From the NCBI RefSeq assembly GCF_011617465.1, contig NZ_CP050153.1:434001-498000 (forward strand): a stretch of DNA of 64,000 nt. Reading direction: 5' to 3'. The stretch comes from Brevibacterium pigmentatum (lineage in GTDB: Bacteria > Actinomycetota > Actinomycetes > Actinomycetales > Brevibacteriaceae). Made by a program: the position numbers and the translations under genes. Below, piece after piece: positions 26,688 through 38,819 of this stretch (its first letter is position 1; every line of letters begins with the position of its first letter). The notes under the pieces were generated by a model. It was not told where the DNA came from. It was given only the letters and a program-made list of their open reading frames with translations, and did no database searches.

Positions 26688-28973
26688 ATGTCCGGACGCA
26701 CTGCCGAGGCCGCTTCGACAGACTCGGTGCAGCAGACCGACGTCGACGAGCTCATCGCTCAATACGACGAAGAGCTGCCGCAGCGGACGTTGACCCGCAG
26801 ACTCGACCTCGGTGTCGGCATCGTCTGCTTCGTGGTCTCGCTGTTCGTGCTCAACCAGGTGTTCTTCCCACTGCGGCAGGGCAACCAGTTCTACCTCATG
26901 TGGTTCCTCGCCATCGTGCTGCCGCTGGTCTTCATCTGCTATCGGCCCGGATTCGGTCGCAAAGCCGAGGCGGCAGACAAAGCCGCGGAGGCGGCCGAAG
27001 CAGTATCGACAAACAATGCGGGAGTCGTGGGAACGGTCGGCGCCGAGGCGAGGACATCCTCGGCGAAGAAGAAGCGGGCGAAGAACGACAACCCCTCGAT
27101 CATCGACTGGGTGCTCGTCGTCATCACCTTTCTCACCTGCGCCTATCCGGTGCTGCCGTTCTTCTCCGGCGGGTTCAACGAATTCCTCAACCGACAGGGA
27201 TCGCTGACGACTCTCGACGTCATCATGGGCGGGATCCTGCTTCTGCTCATCCTCGAAGCGACCCGCCGGACCACTGGACTCATCCTGCCGATCTTCTGCA
27301 TCGTCTTCTTCCTCTACAGCTACTACGGCTCCTACATCCCCGTGAACTGGCCGGGCTCGCACGCCGGGCAGAACTTCGACCAGATCGTCAACGCCCTGTA
27401 CAACGACGCCTCCGGTTTCTACGGAATCCCACTCGACGTGGCCGCGACGTACATCGTGCTGTTCACCATCTACGGAGCCGTGCTCGACAAAACCGGCGCC
27501 GCGAGCTTCTTCATCGACCTCAGCTTCTCCCTATTCAAGAAGTCCAAGGCAGCCCCCGGCCGCACCGTGGCACTGTCCGGATTCCTCCTCGGCACGGTCT
27601 CCGGTTCAGGCACGGCTACGGCGGTCTCACTCGGCGCGGTCACCTGGCCGGTGCTGAAGAAAGCCGGCTACCCGAAGGAGAACGCCGGCGGCATGCTCGC
27701 AGCGTCCGGCATCGGCGCCATCCTGTCCCCACCGACCCTTGGGGCCGCGGCCTTCATCATCGCCGAGCTGCTCAACGTCTCCTACGGGCTCGTCCTGCTG
27801 TGGGCGGTCGTGCCCACCCTGCTCTATTACCTCGGCATCTTCCTGGCCATCGAAATCGACTCCCGGAAGATCGAAGTCGACTACAACCCGCCTCCGGGTC
27901 TGCGGTCGTGGCCGATCTTCAAGAGGGGCTTCTACCACTTCATCTCCCTGGGCATCATCGTCGTCTTCCTCGCCCTCGGCATGGCCCCGTTCAAAGCCGT
28001 CGTCTACGCGACGCTCGTCGGCATCGGCTTCGGCATCATCGAGATCGTCCTCGCCCGCCGGGGTGAGCCCGCCACGATCCTCCGCGCCGTCTGGGACGTG
28101 TTCTACGGGGCCCTGTCGACCGGCATCCGCTCGGTTCTGCCGGTGACGAGCGTGTGTGCCGCCGCCGGCATCATCGTCTCGACGATCACGAAGACCGGGC
28201 TCGGCCAGGTCATCTCCGACATTCTCATCAAGGGAGCCCAGGCGTTCTCGGACGATCCCACGGTCATCCTCATCCTCACTTGCATCTTCGCCGCCGTAGC
28301 TGTGACGGTGCTCGGCTTGGCGGTGCCGGTGACCGCCTCGTTCATCATCAGCTGGGTCATCGTCGGTCCCGCCCTCATCACACTCGGAGTCCCCGAGGCG
28401 GCCGCCGCGATGTTCATCTTCTACTACGCGGTCCTCTCCGAAGTCTCTCCACCGACCGCTCTGGCAGCGGTCGCATCCTCCGCGATCACCGGCGGCCGAG
28501 TCATCGCCACCATGTGGCAGGCCTGCAAGTATGCGATCCCTGCATTCCTCGTCCCCCTGGCCTTCACCTTCACTCCCGAAGGTGCCGCTCTGGTCGCCCA
28601 GGGAGGGTTCCTCGGCGCGGTCTGGACCTTCCTCGTTTCGGCCTTCGCCGTCGCGGCCTTGGCCGCCGGTGCGGGCGGGTGGATCATCCGCCGGGCCGGA
28701 TGGCCGGAGCGGATCCTGTGCTTCCTCGCCGCTGGTGCGCTCCTCTATCTGCAGCCGCTGTCGATGATGGTCGGCTTCGCGGCCCTTGCCCTCGCCGTCG
28801 TCATCCATCTGATCCTGCGACGCAAGCCCGCAGCCGCCTCGGCGAGCGGGACAACGGAAGGAACGGCCGCCTCGGTGATGGAGGGCTCATCGTCATCAGA
28901 GGATATGAGGCGGACAGCTCACGGACCTACCGACGAACCACCCTCGTCCGGAACACCGGCCGGGATCAACTGA
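26688..28973 (+). CDS. TRAP transporter fused permease (DctQ-DctM type, TAXI class)
   Basis: This roughly 761-residue inner-membrane protein combines the small and large TRAP permease subunits, as is usual for TAXI-type systems. After a polar N-terminus with a charged insertion (about residues 85-140) come many membrane helices; the DctM core shows LSGFLLGTVSGSGTATAVSLG, LAASGIGAILSPPTLGAAAF and VLSEVSPPTALAAVA. ATG 26688 is preferred over 26682 because GGAAGG is then six bases away. It lies 16 bases before the binding-protein gene and is preceded by a GlxR-type site, which suggests control by carbon supply. The substrate is unknown; TAXI systems often move C4/C5 dicarboxylates or glutamate. 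Confidence 0.93.
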   Translation: MSGRTAEAASTDSVQQTDVDELIAQYDEELPQRTLTRRLDLGVGIVCFVVSLFVLNQVFFPLRQGNQFYLMWFLAIVLPLVFICYRPGFGRKAEAADKAAEAAEAVSTNNAGVVGTVGAEARTSSAKKKRAKNDNPSIIDWVLVVITFLTCAYPVLPFFSGGFNEFLNRQGSLTTLDVIMGGILLLLILEATRRTTGLILPIFCIVFFLYSYYGSYIPVNWPGSHAGQNFDQIVNALYNDASGFYGIPLDVAATYIVLFTIYGAVLDKTGAASFFIDLSFSLFKKSKAAPGRTVALSGFLLGTVSGSGTATAVSLGAVTWPVLKKAGYPKENAGGMLAASGIGAILSPPTLGAAAFIIAELLNVSYGLVLLWAVVPTLLYYLGIFLAIEIDSRKIEVDYNPPPGLRSWPIFKRGFYHFISLGIIVVFLALGMAPFKAVVYATLVGIGFGIIEIVLARRGEPATILRAVWDVFYGALSTGIRSVLPVTSVCAAAGIIVSTITKTGLGQVISDILIKGAQAFSDDPTVILILTCIFAAVAVTVLGLAVPVTASFIISWVIVGPALITLGVPEAAAAMFIFYYAVLSEVSPPTALAAVASSAITGGRVIATMWQACKYAIPAFLVPLAFTFTPEGAALVAQGGFLGAVWTFLVSAFAVAALAAGAGGWIIRRAGWPERILCFLAAGALLYLQPLSMMVGFAALALAVVIHLILRRKPAAASASGTTEGTAASVMEGSSSSEDMRRTAHGPTDEPPSSGTPAGIN

Positions 28974-28989
28974 GAAAGGGACGAAGTCC

Positions 28990-31885
<2,896 letters not shown>

Positions 31886-31892
31886 CTGCAGT

Positions 31893-31983
31893 CCTCACTT
31901 CCTACGCCGGTATCAACCGGATCAGGTTCTACGGTCTCGGACGATCCAGTCCGATCTCAGCCCTTGCAACGGGCTCCCGTGGG
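31893..31983 (-). ncRNA. TPP riboswitch (THI element) upstream of thiC
   Basis: On the minus strand the core GGGCTGAGATCGGA, then GAACCTGATCCGG and TGATACCGGCGTAGGAAG matches the thiamin pyrophosphate aptamer. It ends a few bases before the GAGGA ribosome binding site of thiC, so TPP should block translation or elongation. The aptamer looks intact even though the gene it controls is broken. Confidence 0.93.
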
Positions 31984-31992
31984 GTCGTGCCA

Positions 31993-32022
31993 TTCGTATC
32001 ACGACTGCCGCAGTGAGGACAA
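31993..32022 (-). promoter_or_regulatory. Candidate promoter of the TPP riboswitch/thiC transcript
   Basis: On the minus strand TTGTCC, an 18-base spacer and TACGAA stand just upstream of the riboswitch; the expected start is close to the first aptamer base. Confidence 0.45.
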
Positions 32023-32051
32023 CCGTGGCTCCCTGGGCGACAGGGTGAGGG

Positions 32052-33356
32052 TCAGCTGCCCTGGAGGAAGGCCTTCGCAGCGGCGCCGAGGGCGACGACA
32101 TCGGAGACCGCGACCATCTCGCGTGCCGAGTGCATCGAGTACAGGGCAGGCCCCACATCGACGGTCGTCATGCCCAGACGGGTGGCGGTCAGCGGTCCGA
32201 TCGTCGACCCGCAGGGCATCGCATTGTTCGACACGAAATCCTGATAGTCGACTCCGGCGGCTGCGCACGCCTGCGACCACACGGCGGTGCCCACCGCATC
32301 CGTGGCGTAGCGCTGCTGAGCGTTGAGCTTGAGCAGGGGACCGCCGCCGAGGCGGGGGCGCACATGCGGGTCATGCCGTTCCGGATAGTTCGGATGGGCC
32401 GCATGTCCGGCATCCGAGGAGACGCACACCGAGGAGGCCATCGATGCGAGATAATCGCTGCGAGTCGACTGCGGCAGCAGAGAAGCGACGATGCGTTCGG
32501 TGACGTCGGCGAGGAACGGGCCGCAGGCACCCGATCGCGAATTCGACCCGATCTCCTCATGATCGAAGGCCGCGAACAGAGGAATGCCGTCGAGGCCGTC
32601 GGCATCGAGGTGGGTCAGCGCAGTGACGCCGGCATGGACGGACAGCAGGTTGTCCAGCCTCGGCGAGGCGAAGAACTCCTCGGCGGCACCGAAGAGGGCC
32701 GGCTCTTGAGTGGGAATGGTGTAGGCATCGTGGCCGACGACGGTCTCGGCATCAACCCCGGCAGAAGCGGCGAGCAGTTCGATGATGTCGGCCTCAGCGA
32801 GGTCGGCCAGGCCGATGACGGGAGTGGTGTGACGCTGCTTGTCCAAGGTCAGACCCTCGTTGACCTGCCGGTCGAGGTGGATCGCGAGCTGCGGGATGCG
32901 GGCGATCGGCCCGGTGCGGGCGAGCACGATGCTGCCGTCGGCGAGGCTGAGTCGACCCGCGAAGGCGAGCTCACGATCGAGCCACGAATTCAGCAGCGGC
33001 CCGCCGTAGATCTCGACTCCCACCTGACGGGTGCCCTCGGCGGTGTACTCGCCGCCGGGTTTGAGTTTGAACGCCGGGGAATCGGTGTGGGAACCGAACA
33101 CGCGGAACCGGGGAGCCGCCTCGGTGACGGTGGGATTCATCCATGCGATGATCGCGCCGTCCCGGATGACATAGTGCCCGGTCCCGGGCGTCAGCGCCCA
33201 GGCAGCGGACTCGTCGAGGCGGGAGAATCCGGCCTCTTCCAGGCGTTTCGCAGCGGTGTCCACCGCGTGGTATGAGCTCGGGGATGCGCTGACGAAGTCG
33301 CCGAGGTCGACCGCTGTCGTCGCTGCCGCGTCCGGTCTCGGGAGTGATTCATTCAT
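32052..33356 (-). CDS. M18-family aminopeptidase
   Basis: This 434-residue metallo-aminopeptidase of the aspartyl-aminopeptidase type removes N-terminal acidic or hydrophobic residues from peptides in the cytoplasm. Metal-binding and catalytic motifs are visible: FGSHTDSPAFKLKP near residue 87, VEIYGGPLLNSWLDRELAFAG, the Glu-Glu pair in AFDHEEIGSNSRSGACG near residue 265 and the final His in ALYSMHSAREM. The start MNESLPRP gives normal family length. It is upstream of the riboswitch-controlled thiC but separated by its own stop and the thiC promoter. Confidence 0.93.
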   Translation of the reverse strand: MNESLPRPDAAATTAVDLGDFVSASPSSYHAVDTAAKRLEEAGFSRLDESAAWALTPGTGHYVIRDGAIIAWMNPTVTEAAPRFRVFGSHTDSPAFKLKPGGEYTAEGTRQVGVEIYGGPLLNSWLDRELAFAGRLSLADGSIVLARTGPIARIPQLAIHLDRQVNEGLTLDKQRHTTPVIGLADLAEADIIELLAASAGVDAETVVGHDAYTIPTQEPALFGAAEEFFASPRLDNLLSVHAGVTALTHLDADGLDGIPLFAAFDHEEIGSNSRSGACGPFLADVTERIVASLLPQSTRSDYLASMASSVCVSSDAGHAAHPNYPERHDPHVRPRLGGGPLLKLNAQQRYATDAVGTAVWSQACAAAGVDYQDFVSNNAMPCGSTIGPLTATRLGMTTVDVGPALYSMHSAREMVAVSDVVALGAAAKAFLQGS

Positions 33357-33490
33357 TTCCCCAGCCTATCGTTTGCGGTAGTTTGGATGACAAGAAGACA
33401 CGTCTCAGCCGCCGGGTTGCCACCGGGGCTGAGAATCAGGCGGGGGCAGCGACCCTGCGACCGCACCAGCGACGGCAAGGAGTGTTCGAC

Positions 33491-35140
33491 GTGAACCAGT
33501 TCGTGACGGAGTGGAACACCTGGCGCGACTCACGAAACTCGGCACTGGCGAAACCGTTCGGCTGGCTCAGCGTCGTCGGACTGCACTGGCTCGACGCCGA
33601 ATCGACCTGGACCGACGCCCCCGGTACCTTCACCGTCGACGACGGGTGGGTGACCGTGTCCCTGAAAACCGGCATCAAGGCCGGACCCGCGGCCGAGACG
33701 TTCGATCTGCTCAGCAAGGTCGAAAACGGCGGGGCCAGTGTGTCTGCCGGTGGCGAACCGGGGACGAATGGCGCCGGTGTGACCAACTCTGGACCGACCC
33801 GGGCGACCAGTCCGGCAGTGCCCAGCGATACCTCGACCCTGCCGACGGTCACGGACCAAGCGGGTGCGGGCAGCGCAGCCGGGGCTGGCTCTGCCGGTGG
33901 CGATTCTGCTGCTGGAACGGATGCCGGTTCCGGCGGACACGACGCTGTGTCTGCCCGACCTCAGGTCCGCGTCGAGGAGAACGGATTCAGCGCGAAGCTG
34001 CCGGCCGGCGGATCGCTCAACTGGTTCACCGTCGGCAACGTCCTCTACGAACTCATCGACCGAGGCGGCCGCCTCGGTGTGCGTGTGCGCAATTCGAAGT
34101 CCCCGCTGCTCGGGAAGTTCTTCGAGGTTCCGGTCTTCGACCCGGACCCGGACTTCGTCTTCCTCGCCCGGTTCACCCGATTCGACCCGTTCAAGACCTA
34201 TACGATCGAAACCGCTCAAGAGGATCTGCAGCTGCAGACGCAGGCGACGGGAATCGTCACCTTCGAGACTCAGCAGGGTGAAGTGAGCCTGCTCACCACC
34301 GGGTGCCCGAAGACGGGACTCCAGCTGGACTTCCACGATTCGACGAATGGGGCCACCACCTCGGCGTGGCGGACCATCGACCTCGGAGTGCCGAATCACG
34401 ACGGGTCGCTCGTCATCGATTTCAACCGTGCGGTGAATTACCCGTTCGCGTTCACCTCGTTCGCCACCTGCCCGGCCCCGATCGAGGGCAACGTCGTTCC
34501 CTTCGACGTCACCGCAGGTGAGCGGCGTCCCCCGTTCTTCTACTCGGAGGCCGGGATCAACGTGCCGTTTCTCTTCTACGTGTGGTGGGACGAAGAGCGC
34601 GCCGAGGTGACTCGCCCCTGGTACTCACGTTTCGGCCTCGACATCACGATCCTCAACCCCAACCACGACGATGGGCGGATCTCGCTCGTCGGCTTCGACG
34701 GGGTCGCCATGTCCGGTGGGGACCTGTCACCGCTGGGACGCAAGGCACGGTCGCGTCTCATCGACGTCGCCACCGAAGCGCTGACCTCGCGGATTCCGGT
34801 CATCGGCATCGGCGCGTACTCGGCATTCGTCATCCAGGCCCAGCGTGAGCTGCGGTCGCAGCAGGGCTACGTCGACGGCATCGAAACCGAATACGAGGCG
34901 CCGGCGGACCGTCTGCTCATCGTGATGAACAATGAACTCAACCCGAAGACGGCCGGTTTCGACATCGTCCACACCGACGCCAGCGGGCTGATCTACGTGG
35001 AGATGCCCTTCGATATTCCGCTCGAATCCGACCGCACGGAAGTCGAGGACTTCCAAACGGCGATGGAATCCGACGCGCCGATCACGAGCTGGCAGGAATT
35101 CGACTACCGCATGGTCGCGCTCATCCGCCACCACCGCTGA
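33491..35140 (+). CDS. DUF1684 protein with long linker and extra C-terminal domain
   Basis: The N-terminal and central parts are the DUF1684 domain, recognised from FGWLSVVGLHWLDAEST near residue 23 and from the pair LDFHDSTNGATTSAWRTIDL and DFNRAVNYPFAFTSFATCP around residues 285-330. Its biochemical role is not known. A Gly/Ser/Ala/Thr-rich linker occupies about residues 80-155 inside the domain. After the DUF1684 part there is a C-terminal extension of about 180 residues (starting near PWYSRFGLDITIL) that I cannot place. GTG 33491 is chosen because AAGGAG lies eight bases upstream; earlier in-frame starts have no ribosome binding site. Confidence 0.8.
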   Translation: MNQFVTEWNTWRDSRNSALAKPFGWLSVVGLHWLDAESTWTDAPGTFTVDDGWVTVSLKTGIKAGPAAETFDLLSKVENGGASVSAGGEPGTNGAGVTNSGPTRATSPAVPSDTSTLPTVTDQAGAGSAAGAGSAGGDSAAGTDAGSGGHDAVSARPQVRVEENGFSAKLPAGGSLNWFTVGNVLYELIDRGGRLGVRVRNSKSPLLGKFFEVPVFDPDPDFVFLARFTRFDPFKTYTIETAQEDLQLQTQATGIVTFETQQGEVSLLTTGCPKTGLQLDFHDSTNGATTSAWRTIDLGVPNHDGSLVIDFNRAVNYPFAFTSFATCPAPIEGNVVPFDVTAGERRPPFFYSEAGINVPFLFYVWWDEERAEVTRPWYSRFGLDITILNPNHDDGRISLVGFDGVAMSGGDLSPLGRKARSRLIDVATEALTSRIPVIGIGAYSAFVIQAQRELRSQQGYVDGIETEYEAPADRLLIVMNNELNPKTAGFDIVHTDASGLIYVEMPFDIPLESDRTEVEDFQTAMESDAPITSWQEFDYRMVALIRHHR

Positions 35141-35167
35141 GTCCCAGCGCTCACTTTACTCCCAGAA

Positions 35168-35223
35168 CTACCTGACGGCGGCCCAGCAACCTCGCGCGAG
35201 GTTGCTGGGCCGCCGTCAGGTAG
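35168..35223 (-). repeat. 56-bp palindrome, copy 1 (minus orientation)
   Basis: A perfect palindrome opening CTACCTGACGGCGGCCCAGC with centre CCTCGCGCGAGG. Read on the minus strand it begins three bases (TTG) after the TAA stop of the M13 peptidase gene. It lies between convergent genes and may terminate both, but has no T-tract on the DUF1684 side. Confidence 0.95.
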
Positions 35224-35226
35224 CAA

Positions 35227-37197
35227 TTACCAGATGGTGACTCGGGATTCGGGAGCGAGGTACATTCCGTCCGACTCCTCGACTCCGTACGTGTCGTGGA
35301 ACGCGGTCATGTTCTTCACGACCTGGTTGCAGCGGAACTCCTCCGGCGAATGCGGGTCGATCGACAGCCGGCGCACACGCTCCTCGGTGCGCATCTTCGA
35401 CCGCCATGCCTTTGCCCACGCTTCGAAGAACGCCTTCGCCTGCTCGGCCGACGGCGCCACCGGCACACCCGGGGTGCCCGCTCGTTCGCCAAGTTCGAGC
35501 TCGAGAGCCTTCCACCCGATCGACAGCCCGCCGAGGTCACCGATGTTCTCACCGACCGTCAGCGCCCCGTTGACGTGCTGGTTGGCTTCGAGGCCGGTCG
35601 GAACCAGTACTTCGTACTGGGCGATCAGCGCATTCGTGCGCTCCTCGAACAGGGTCCGATCCGATTCGGTCCACCAGTCGACGAGGTTGCCGTCGCCGTC
35701 GTAGCGCGACCCCTGATCGTCGAAGCCGTGTCCGATCTCGTGGCCGATGACTGCGCCGATCGCTCCGAAGTTCGCGGCCACATCACCAGCGGCGTCGAAG
35801 AACGGCGGCTGGAGGATCGCTGCGGGGAAGACGATCTCATTCATCACCGGGTGGTAGTAGGCGTTGACCGTCTGCGGGGTCATCAGCCATTCCGTGCGGT
35901 CGATGGGCCCGCCGATCCGCTTCACCTGACGCACATGCTCGGCCTGCGAGCAGCGACGCACATTCCCCACCAGGTCGGAGGCATCGATCGCGGCCGGGTA
36001 CTCCCGCCACACATCCGGATAGCCGACCTTCGGAGTGAACTTCGAGAGCTTGACCAGCGCCCTCTCCTTCGTCTTCTCGCTCATCCAGTCGAGCTCGCGG
36101 ATCGACTTGTCATAGGCCTTGATGAGCATGCCCACGAGGTGATCGATCGCGTCCTTGGACGACGGCGGGAACTCAGCAGCGACGTAGAGTTTGCCTACGG
36201 CTTCACCGAGGTAGCCCTCGACGAGGCTGACTCCGCGCTTCCAGCGCTCCCGCAGGGCAGGAGTGCCCGAGAGCGTCCGGGAGTTGAAGTCGAAGTTCTC
36301 CTCGACGAGTTCATCCGAGAGCAGCGAAGCGGTGTCGGAGACGACGACGAAGCGCAGCCAGGTCTTGATGGTCTCGATGTCGGTCTCCGCCCACACCTTC
36401 GCCATGCCCGTGACGAACGAGGGCTGGGAGACCACGAGGTACTTGAGGTCGTTCGCCTCAGCGGTGAGGATGCCGAGGTACGAGTCGAAGTCGAACTCGG
36501 GGCCGAGGTCGCGCAGCTCGGAGATCGAATACTTGTTGTAGGTCTTCTCCGCGTCACGGCAGGCCACACGGTCCCAGTGGTGGCGGGCGAGTTCGGTTTC
36601 GAACGCCATCACCTTGGCGGCCACCTCGGCGTCTGAGATTCCGGACTTCTCGCCGAGCCCGGCCAGGGCCGCGATCTTCTGCACGTGGGCGAGGAACTTC
36701 GCGCGCACCTCGGCGTGGTCGTCGTTGAAGTAATAGTCCTCGTCGGGCAGGGAGATGCCGGCCTGGACGAGGTAGAGGGTGTAGACGTCGGAGTCCTTCG
36801 CGTCGGCGGTGACGTATCCACCGAGCACTCCGCCGATGCCTTCGGTCTCGAGACGGGCGAGCAGGGCGGCGAGTTCGGACTTGTCCTCGGCGGCGTCGAT
36901 GGCGGCGAACGTCGAGTTCAGCGGGGTGACGCCGAGTTCGTTGATGCGGGCTTCGTCCATGAACGAGGTGAACAGGTCAGCGACCTTCTGCCCTTCGGAA
37001 CCGGGCTCCTGCGGGGAGTCGGTGACGGAGGAGATGATGTCGCGGACCTTGGTCTCGGCGGTGTCGAAGAGTTCACGCATGGCACCATCGCCGGCCCGGT
37101 CGTCGGGGATCGTGAATGAGTTGATCCACTCGCCGTTGATGTGCTGGTACAGGTCGTCCTGAGGCCTGATCGTGGTCAGTGAGGTTTCAGAAGTCAT
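35227..37197 (-). CDS. M13-family zinc metallopeptidase (neprilysin/PepO-like)
   Basis: This 656-residue endopeptidase carries all M13 signatures: NAYYHPVMNEIVFPAAILQP, the zinc motif GHEIGHGFDDQGSRYDGDG (H-E-x-x-H) near residue 490, the third ligand Glu in ENIGDLGGLSIGWKALE, and the usual ending close to SRVTIW. There is no signal peptide or membrane anchor, so it is probably cytosolic like other actinobacterial PepO proteins and degrades peptides. Its TAA stop runs directly into palindrome copy 1. It is divergent from the phosphatase gene. Confidence 0.94.
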   Translation of the reverse strand: MTSETSLTTIRPQDDLYQHINGEWINSFTIPDDRAGDGAMRELFDTAETKVRDIISSVTDSPQEPGSEGQKVADLFTSFMDEARINELGVTPLNSTFAAIDAAEDKSELAALLARLETEGIGGVLGGYVTADAKDSDVYTLYLVQAGISLPDEDYYFNDDHAEVRAKFLAHVQKIAALAGLGEKSGISDAEVAAKVMAFETELARHHWDRVACRDAEKTYNKYSISELRDLGPEFDFDSYLGILTAEANDLKYLVVSQPSFVTGMAKVWAETDIETIKTWLRFVVVSDTASLLSDELVEENFDFNSRTLSGTPALRERWKRGVSLVEGYLGEAVGKLYVAAEFPPSSKDAIDHLVGMLIKAYDKSIRELDWMSEKTKERALVKLSKFTPKVGYPDVWREYPAAIDASDLVGNVRRCSQAEHVRQVKRIGGPIDRTEWLMTPQTVNAYYHPVMNEIVFPAAILQPPFFDAAGDVAANFGAIGAVIGHEIGHGFDDQGSRYDGDGNLVDWWTESDRTLFEERTNALIAQYEVLVPTGLEANQHVNGALTVGENIGDLGGLSIGWKALELELGERAGTPGVPVAPSAEQAKAFFEAWAKAWRSKMRTEERVRRLSIDPHSPEEFRCNQVVKNMTAFHDTYGVEESDGMYLAPESRVTIW

Positions 37198-37251
37198 GGC
37201 CCAACAGTATCGTGATCAGTGCCCCGCACGCCCTGCCCCAGAAGGAGAGCA

Positions 37252-37830
37252 ATGAGTCTGGCATCCGTCGTTTTCGTCTGCACCGGAAACATCTGCCGGT
37301 CCGTCACCGCCGAACGTGTGCTTGAGCATCACTTGGCCGAGTCCGGCGCCGAGGCGGTCATCGACTCCGCCGGAATCAGCGACGAGGAGACCGGCAACCC
37401 CATTGACCCACGTCAGACCCGTGTGCTCGCCGCCGCCGGCTACCGCACCGATGACCACGTCGCCCGGCAGATCACCCCGGAATGGCTGGCCGAACGCGAC
37501 CTCGCCGTGGCGATGACCGCCCGCCATTACCTGGCCCTGCAGAGGATGATCGCAGACCTTCCCGCCGAGGCGGCCCCGGAGCTGCGGATGCTGCGCGAGT
37601 TCGATCCGCAGGTGGCTGGGTCGGTCACAGGTGCGGGAGCCGATGCAACCGCAGCGGGCTCGGGGACGGGCAGCGCCGCCTCGGCGAAGGGGGAGGACAT
37701 TCCCGCCCCCGACGTGGAGGACCCCTGGTACGGGGAGTTCAAGGATTTCGAAGAAACTCTTGAGACAATCGAGAGGTCCGTGCCGGGAATCACGGAACGT
37801 CTGCGCGCGCTGGCCGCGGGTACTCAGTGA
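37252..37830 (+). CDS. Low-molecular-weight protein-tyrosine phosphatase
   Basis: This 192-residue protein has the LMW-PTP/arsenate-reductase fold with the active-site loop VCTGNICRS at the N-terminus (Cys10 and Arg16 of the C-x5-R motif) and the general-acid Asp in VEDPWYGEF near residue 157. It would dephosphorylate protein tyrosines, often with a role in surface polysaccharide or stress signalling. A Gly/Ala/Ser-rich insertion at about residues 121-149 sits just before the Asp loop, and carries a copy of the CGCCGAGGCGG 11-mer complement. ATG 37252 follows GAAGGAGAG. Confidence 0.93.
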   Translation: MSLASVVFVCTGNICRSVTAERVLEHHLAESGAEAVIDSAGISDEETGNPIDPRQTRVLAAAGYRTDDHVARQITPEWLAERDLAVAMTARHYLALQRMIADLPAEAAPELRMLREFDPQVAGSVTGAGADATAAGSGTGSAASAKGEDIPAPDVEDPWYGEFKDFEETLETIERSVPGITERLRALAAGTQ

Positions 37831-37894
37831 TACTAGAAGGCACACGCTTGCTGACTCGACCGATATCGCAGGTACGCCTCGAAGGAGAAACTTC

Positions 37895-38542
37895 ATGACT
37901 CGTCTCATGACACGACAGAACTGGACCGCTCTCAGGCTGGGTTTCGCCGCCCTGTTGGTGGCTGCGCTGAGCGTGTTCGCGTTCGCTCCCGCCGCCAGTG
38001 CGCACGACCAGCTGGTGTCGTCGAATCCTGAGGACGGTGCCGAACTCGATGAGCAGCCCAAGTGGCTCGAGATGACCTTCTCCGGCGAGATCCAGGAAGT
38101 CGGCTCCGAGGTCACCGTCGTCGTCGATGGTAAGGACGTCTCCGCTGGTGAGCTGACCGTTGAAGGTAAGAAGCTCAGCGTTGCCCTGCCCGATGACCTC
38201 AAGCCCGGTGACTACAAGGTCACCTGGCGTGTGGTGTCGCAGGACGGTCACCCGATCTCCGGCGACTACTCGTTCGCGATCACGGACGCCGAAGGCGCCG
38301 GCGGCGAGGTCAAAGAATCGTCCGAGGAGTCGACGAAGGCCGGACTCGGCGGCGGAGTCGTCGACGAACCCGGTAAGGACACCGAGGATCGCGGCGAGAT
38401 CGGCGAATCCACCGGCAGTGATTCCGGAATGTCGACGCCGATGATCGTGCTGCTCTCCGTGGGCGGCCTGGCCATCATCGTCATCGTCGTCCTGCTCATG
38501 CGTCGCAAGTCCCAGGGCCTGCCCGGCACCAAGGACAACTGA
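37895..38542 (+). CDS. CopC-domain copper resistance protein, membrane anchored
   Basis: This 215-residue protein has a signal peptide ending APAASA, after which the mature protein would start with His (HDQLVSSNPEDGAELDEQP), the classical N-terminal copper ligand of CopC. The beta-sandwich runs to about residue 125, including the second ligand region VVSQDGHPISGDYSF. A Glu/Gly-rich linker leads to a single C-terminal membrane helix (MIVLLSVGGLAIIVIVVLLM) and basic tail. It probably binds Cu(II) outside the membrane. There is no CopD or YcnI gene beside it. GAAGGAGAAA precedes the ATG. Confidence 0.92.
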   Translation: MTRLMTRQNWTALRLGFAALLVAALSVFAFAPAASAHDQLVSSNPEDGAELDEQPKWLEMTFSGEIQEVGSEVTVVVDGKDVSAGELTVEGKKLSVALPDDLKPGDYKVTWRVVSQDGHPISGDYSFAITDAEGAGGEVKESSEESTKAGLGGGVVDEPGKDTEDRGEIGESTGSDSGMSTPMIVLLSVGGLAIIVIVVLLMRRKSQGLPGTKDN

Positions 38543-38571
38543 GCGAGACTGCCCACGCGGCACGTCTGACA

Positions 38572-38606
38572 CGAGGCCCCGAACGTGAAGAGCGTTCGGG
38601 GCCTCG
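38572..38606 (+). terminator. Terminator after the CopC gene
   Basis: CGAGGCCCCGAACG and CGTTCGGGGCCTCG form a perfect 14-bp stem with a seven-base loop, followed by GTCTATT. It starts 30 bases after the stop codon. Confidence 0.85.
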
Positions 38607-38644
38607 GTCTATTCGGTCCGTGGCGGTGGAGTCGGTGCCGCCGT

Positions 38645-38702
38645 TCAAGCGTGCGCTCACTTATCGGTTCGTGTACGCAGCGATAAGTGAGCTTCCGCTT
38701 GA
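38645..38702. repeat. 58-bp palindromic element, copy C
   Basis: TCAAGCG and CGCTTGA close this copy. The 12-bp inner stem (GCTCACTTATCG with CGATAAGTGAGC) differs in sequence from copies A and B, but length, internal-loop position and the TTCGTG loop are kept. Confidence 0.8.
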
Positions 38703-38735
38703 ATGAGCTTCTACTGCCGTGGGGCGGTTGCTCAT

Positions 38736-38793
38736 TCAAGCAATAGCGCGGATATGCCTAGGTGCAGCGGCTGATAAGTGCGCTCACGCTTGA
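38736..38793. repeat. 58-bp palindromic element, copy D (degenerate)
   Basis: This copy lies 33 bases after copy C, again 58 bases long with TCAAGC and GCTTGA ends. The inner stem keeps AGCGC/GCGCT and TAT/ATA at symmetric positions but has several mismatches. Confidence 0.65.
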
Positions 38794-38819
38794 TCGAATC
38801 GCCGCTGACGCCGTCGTCG

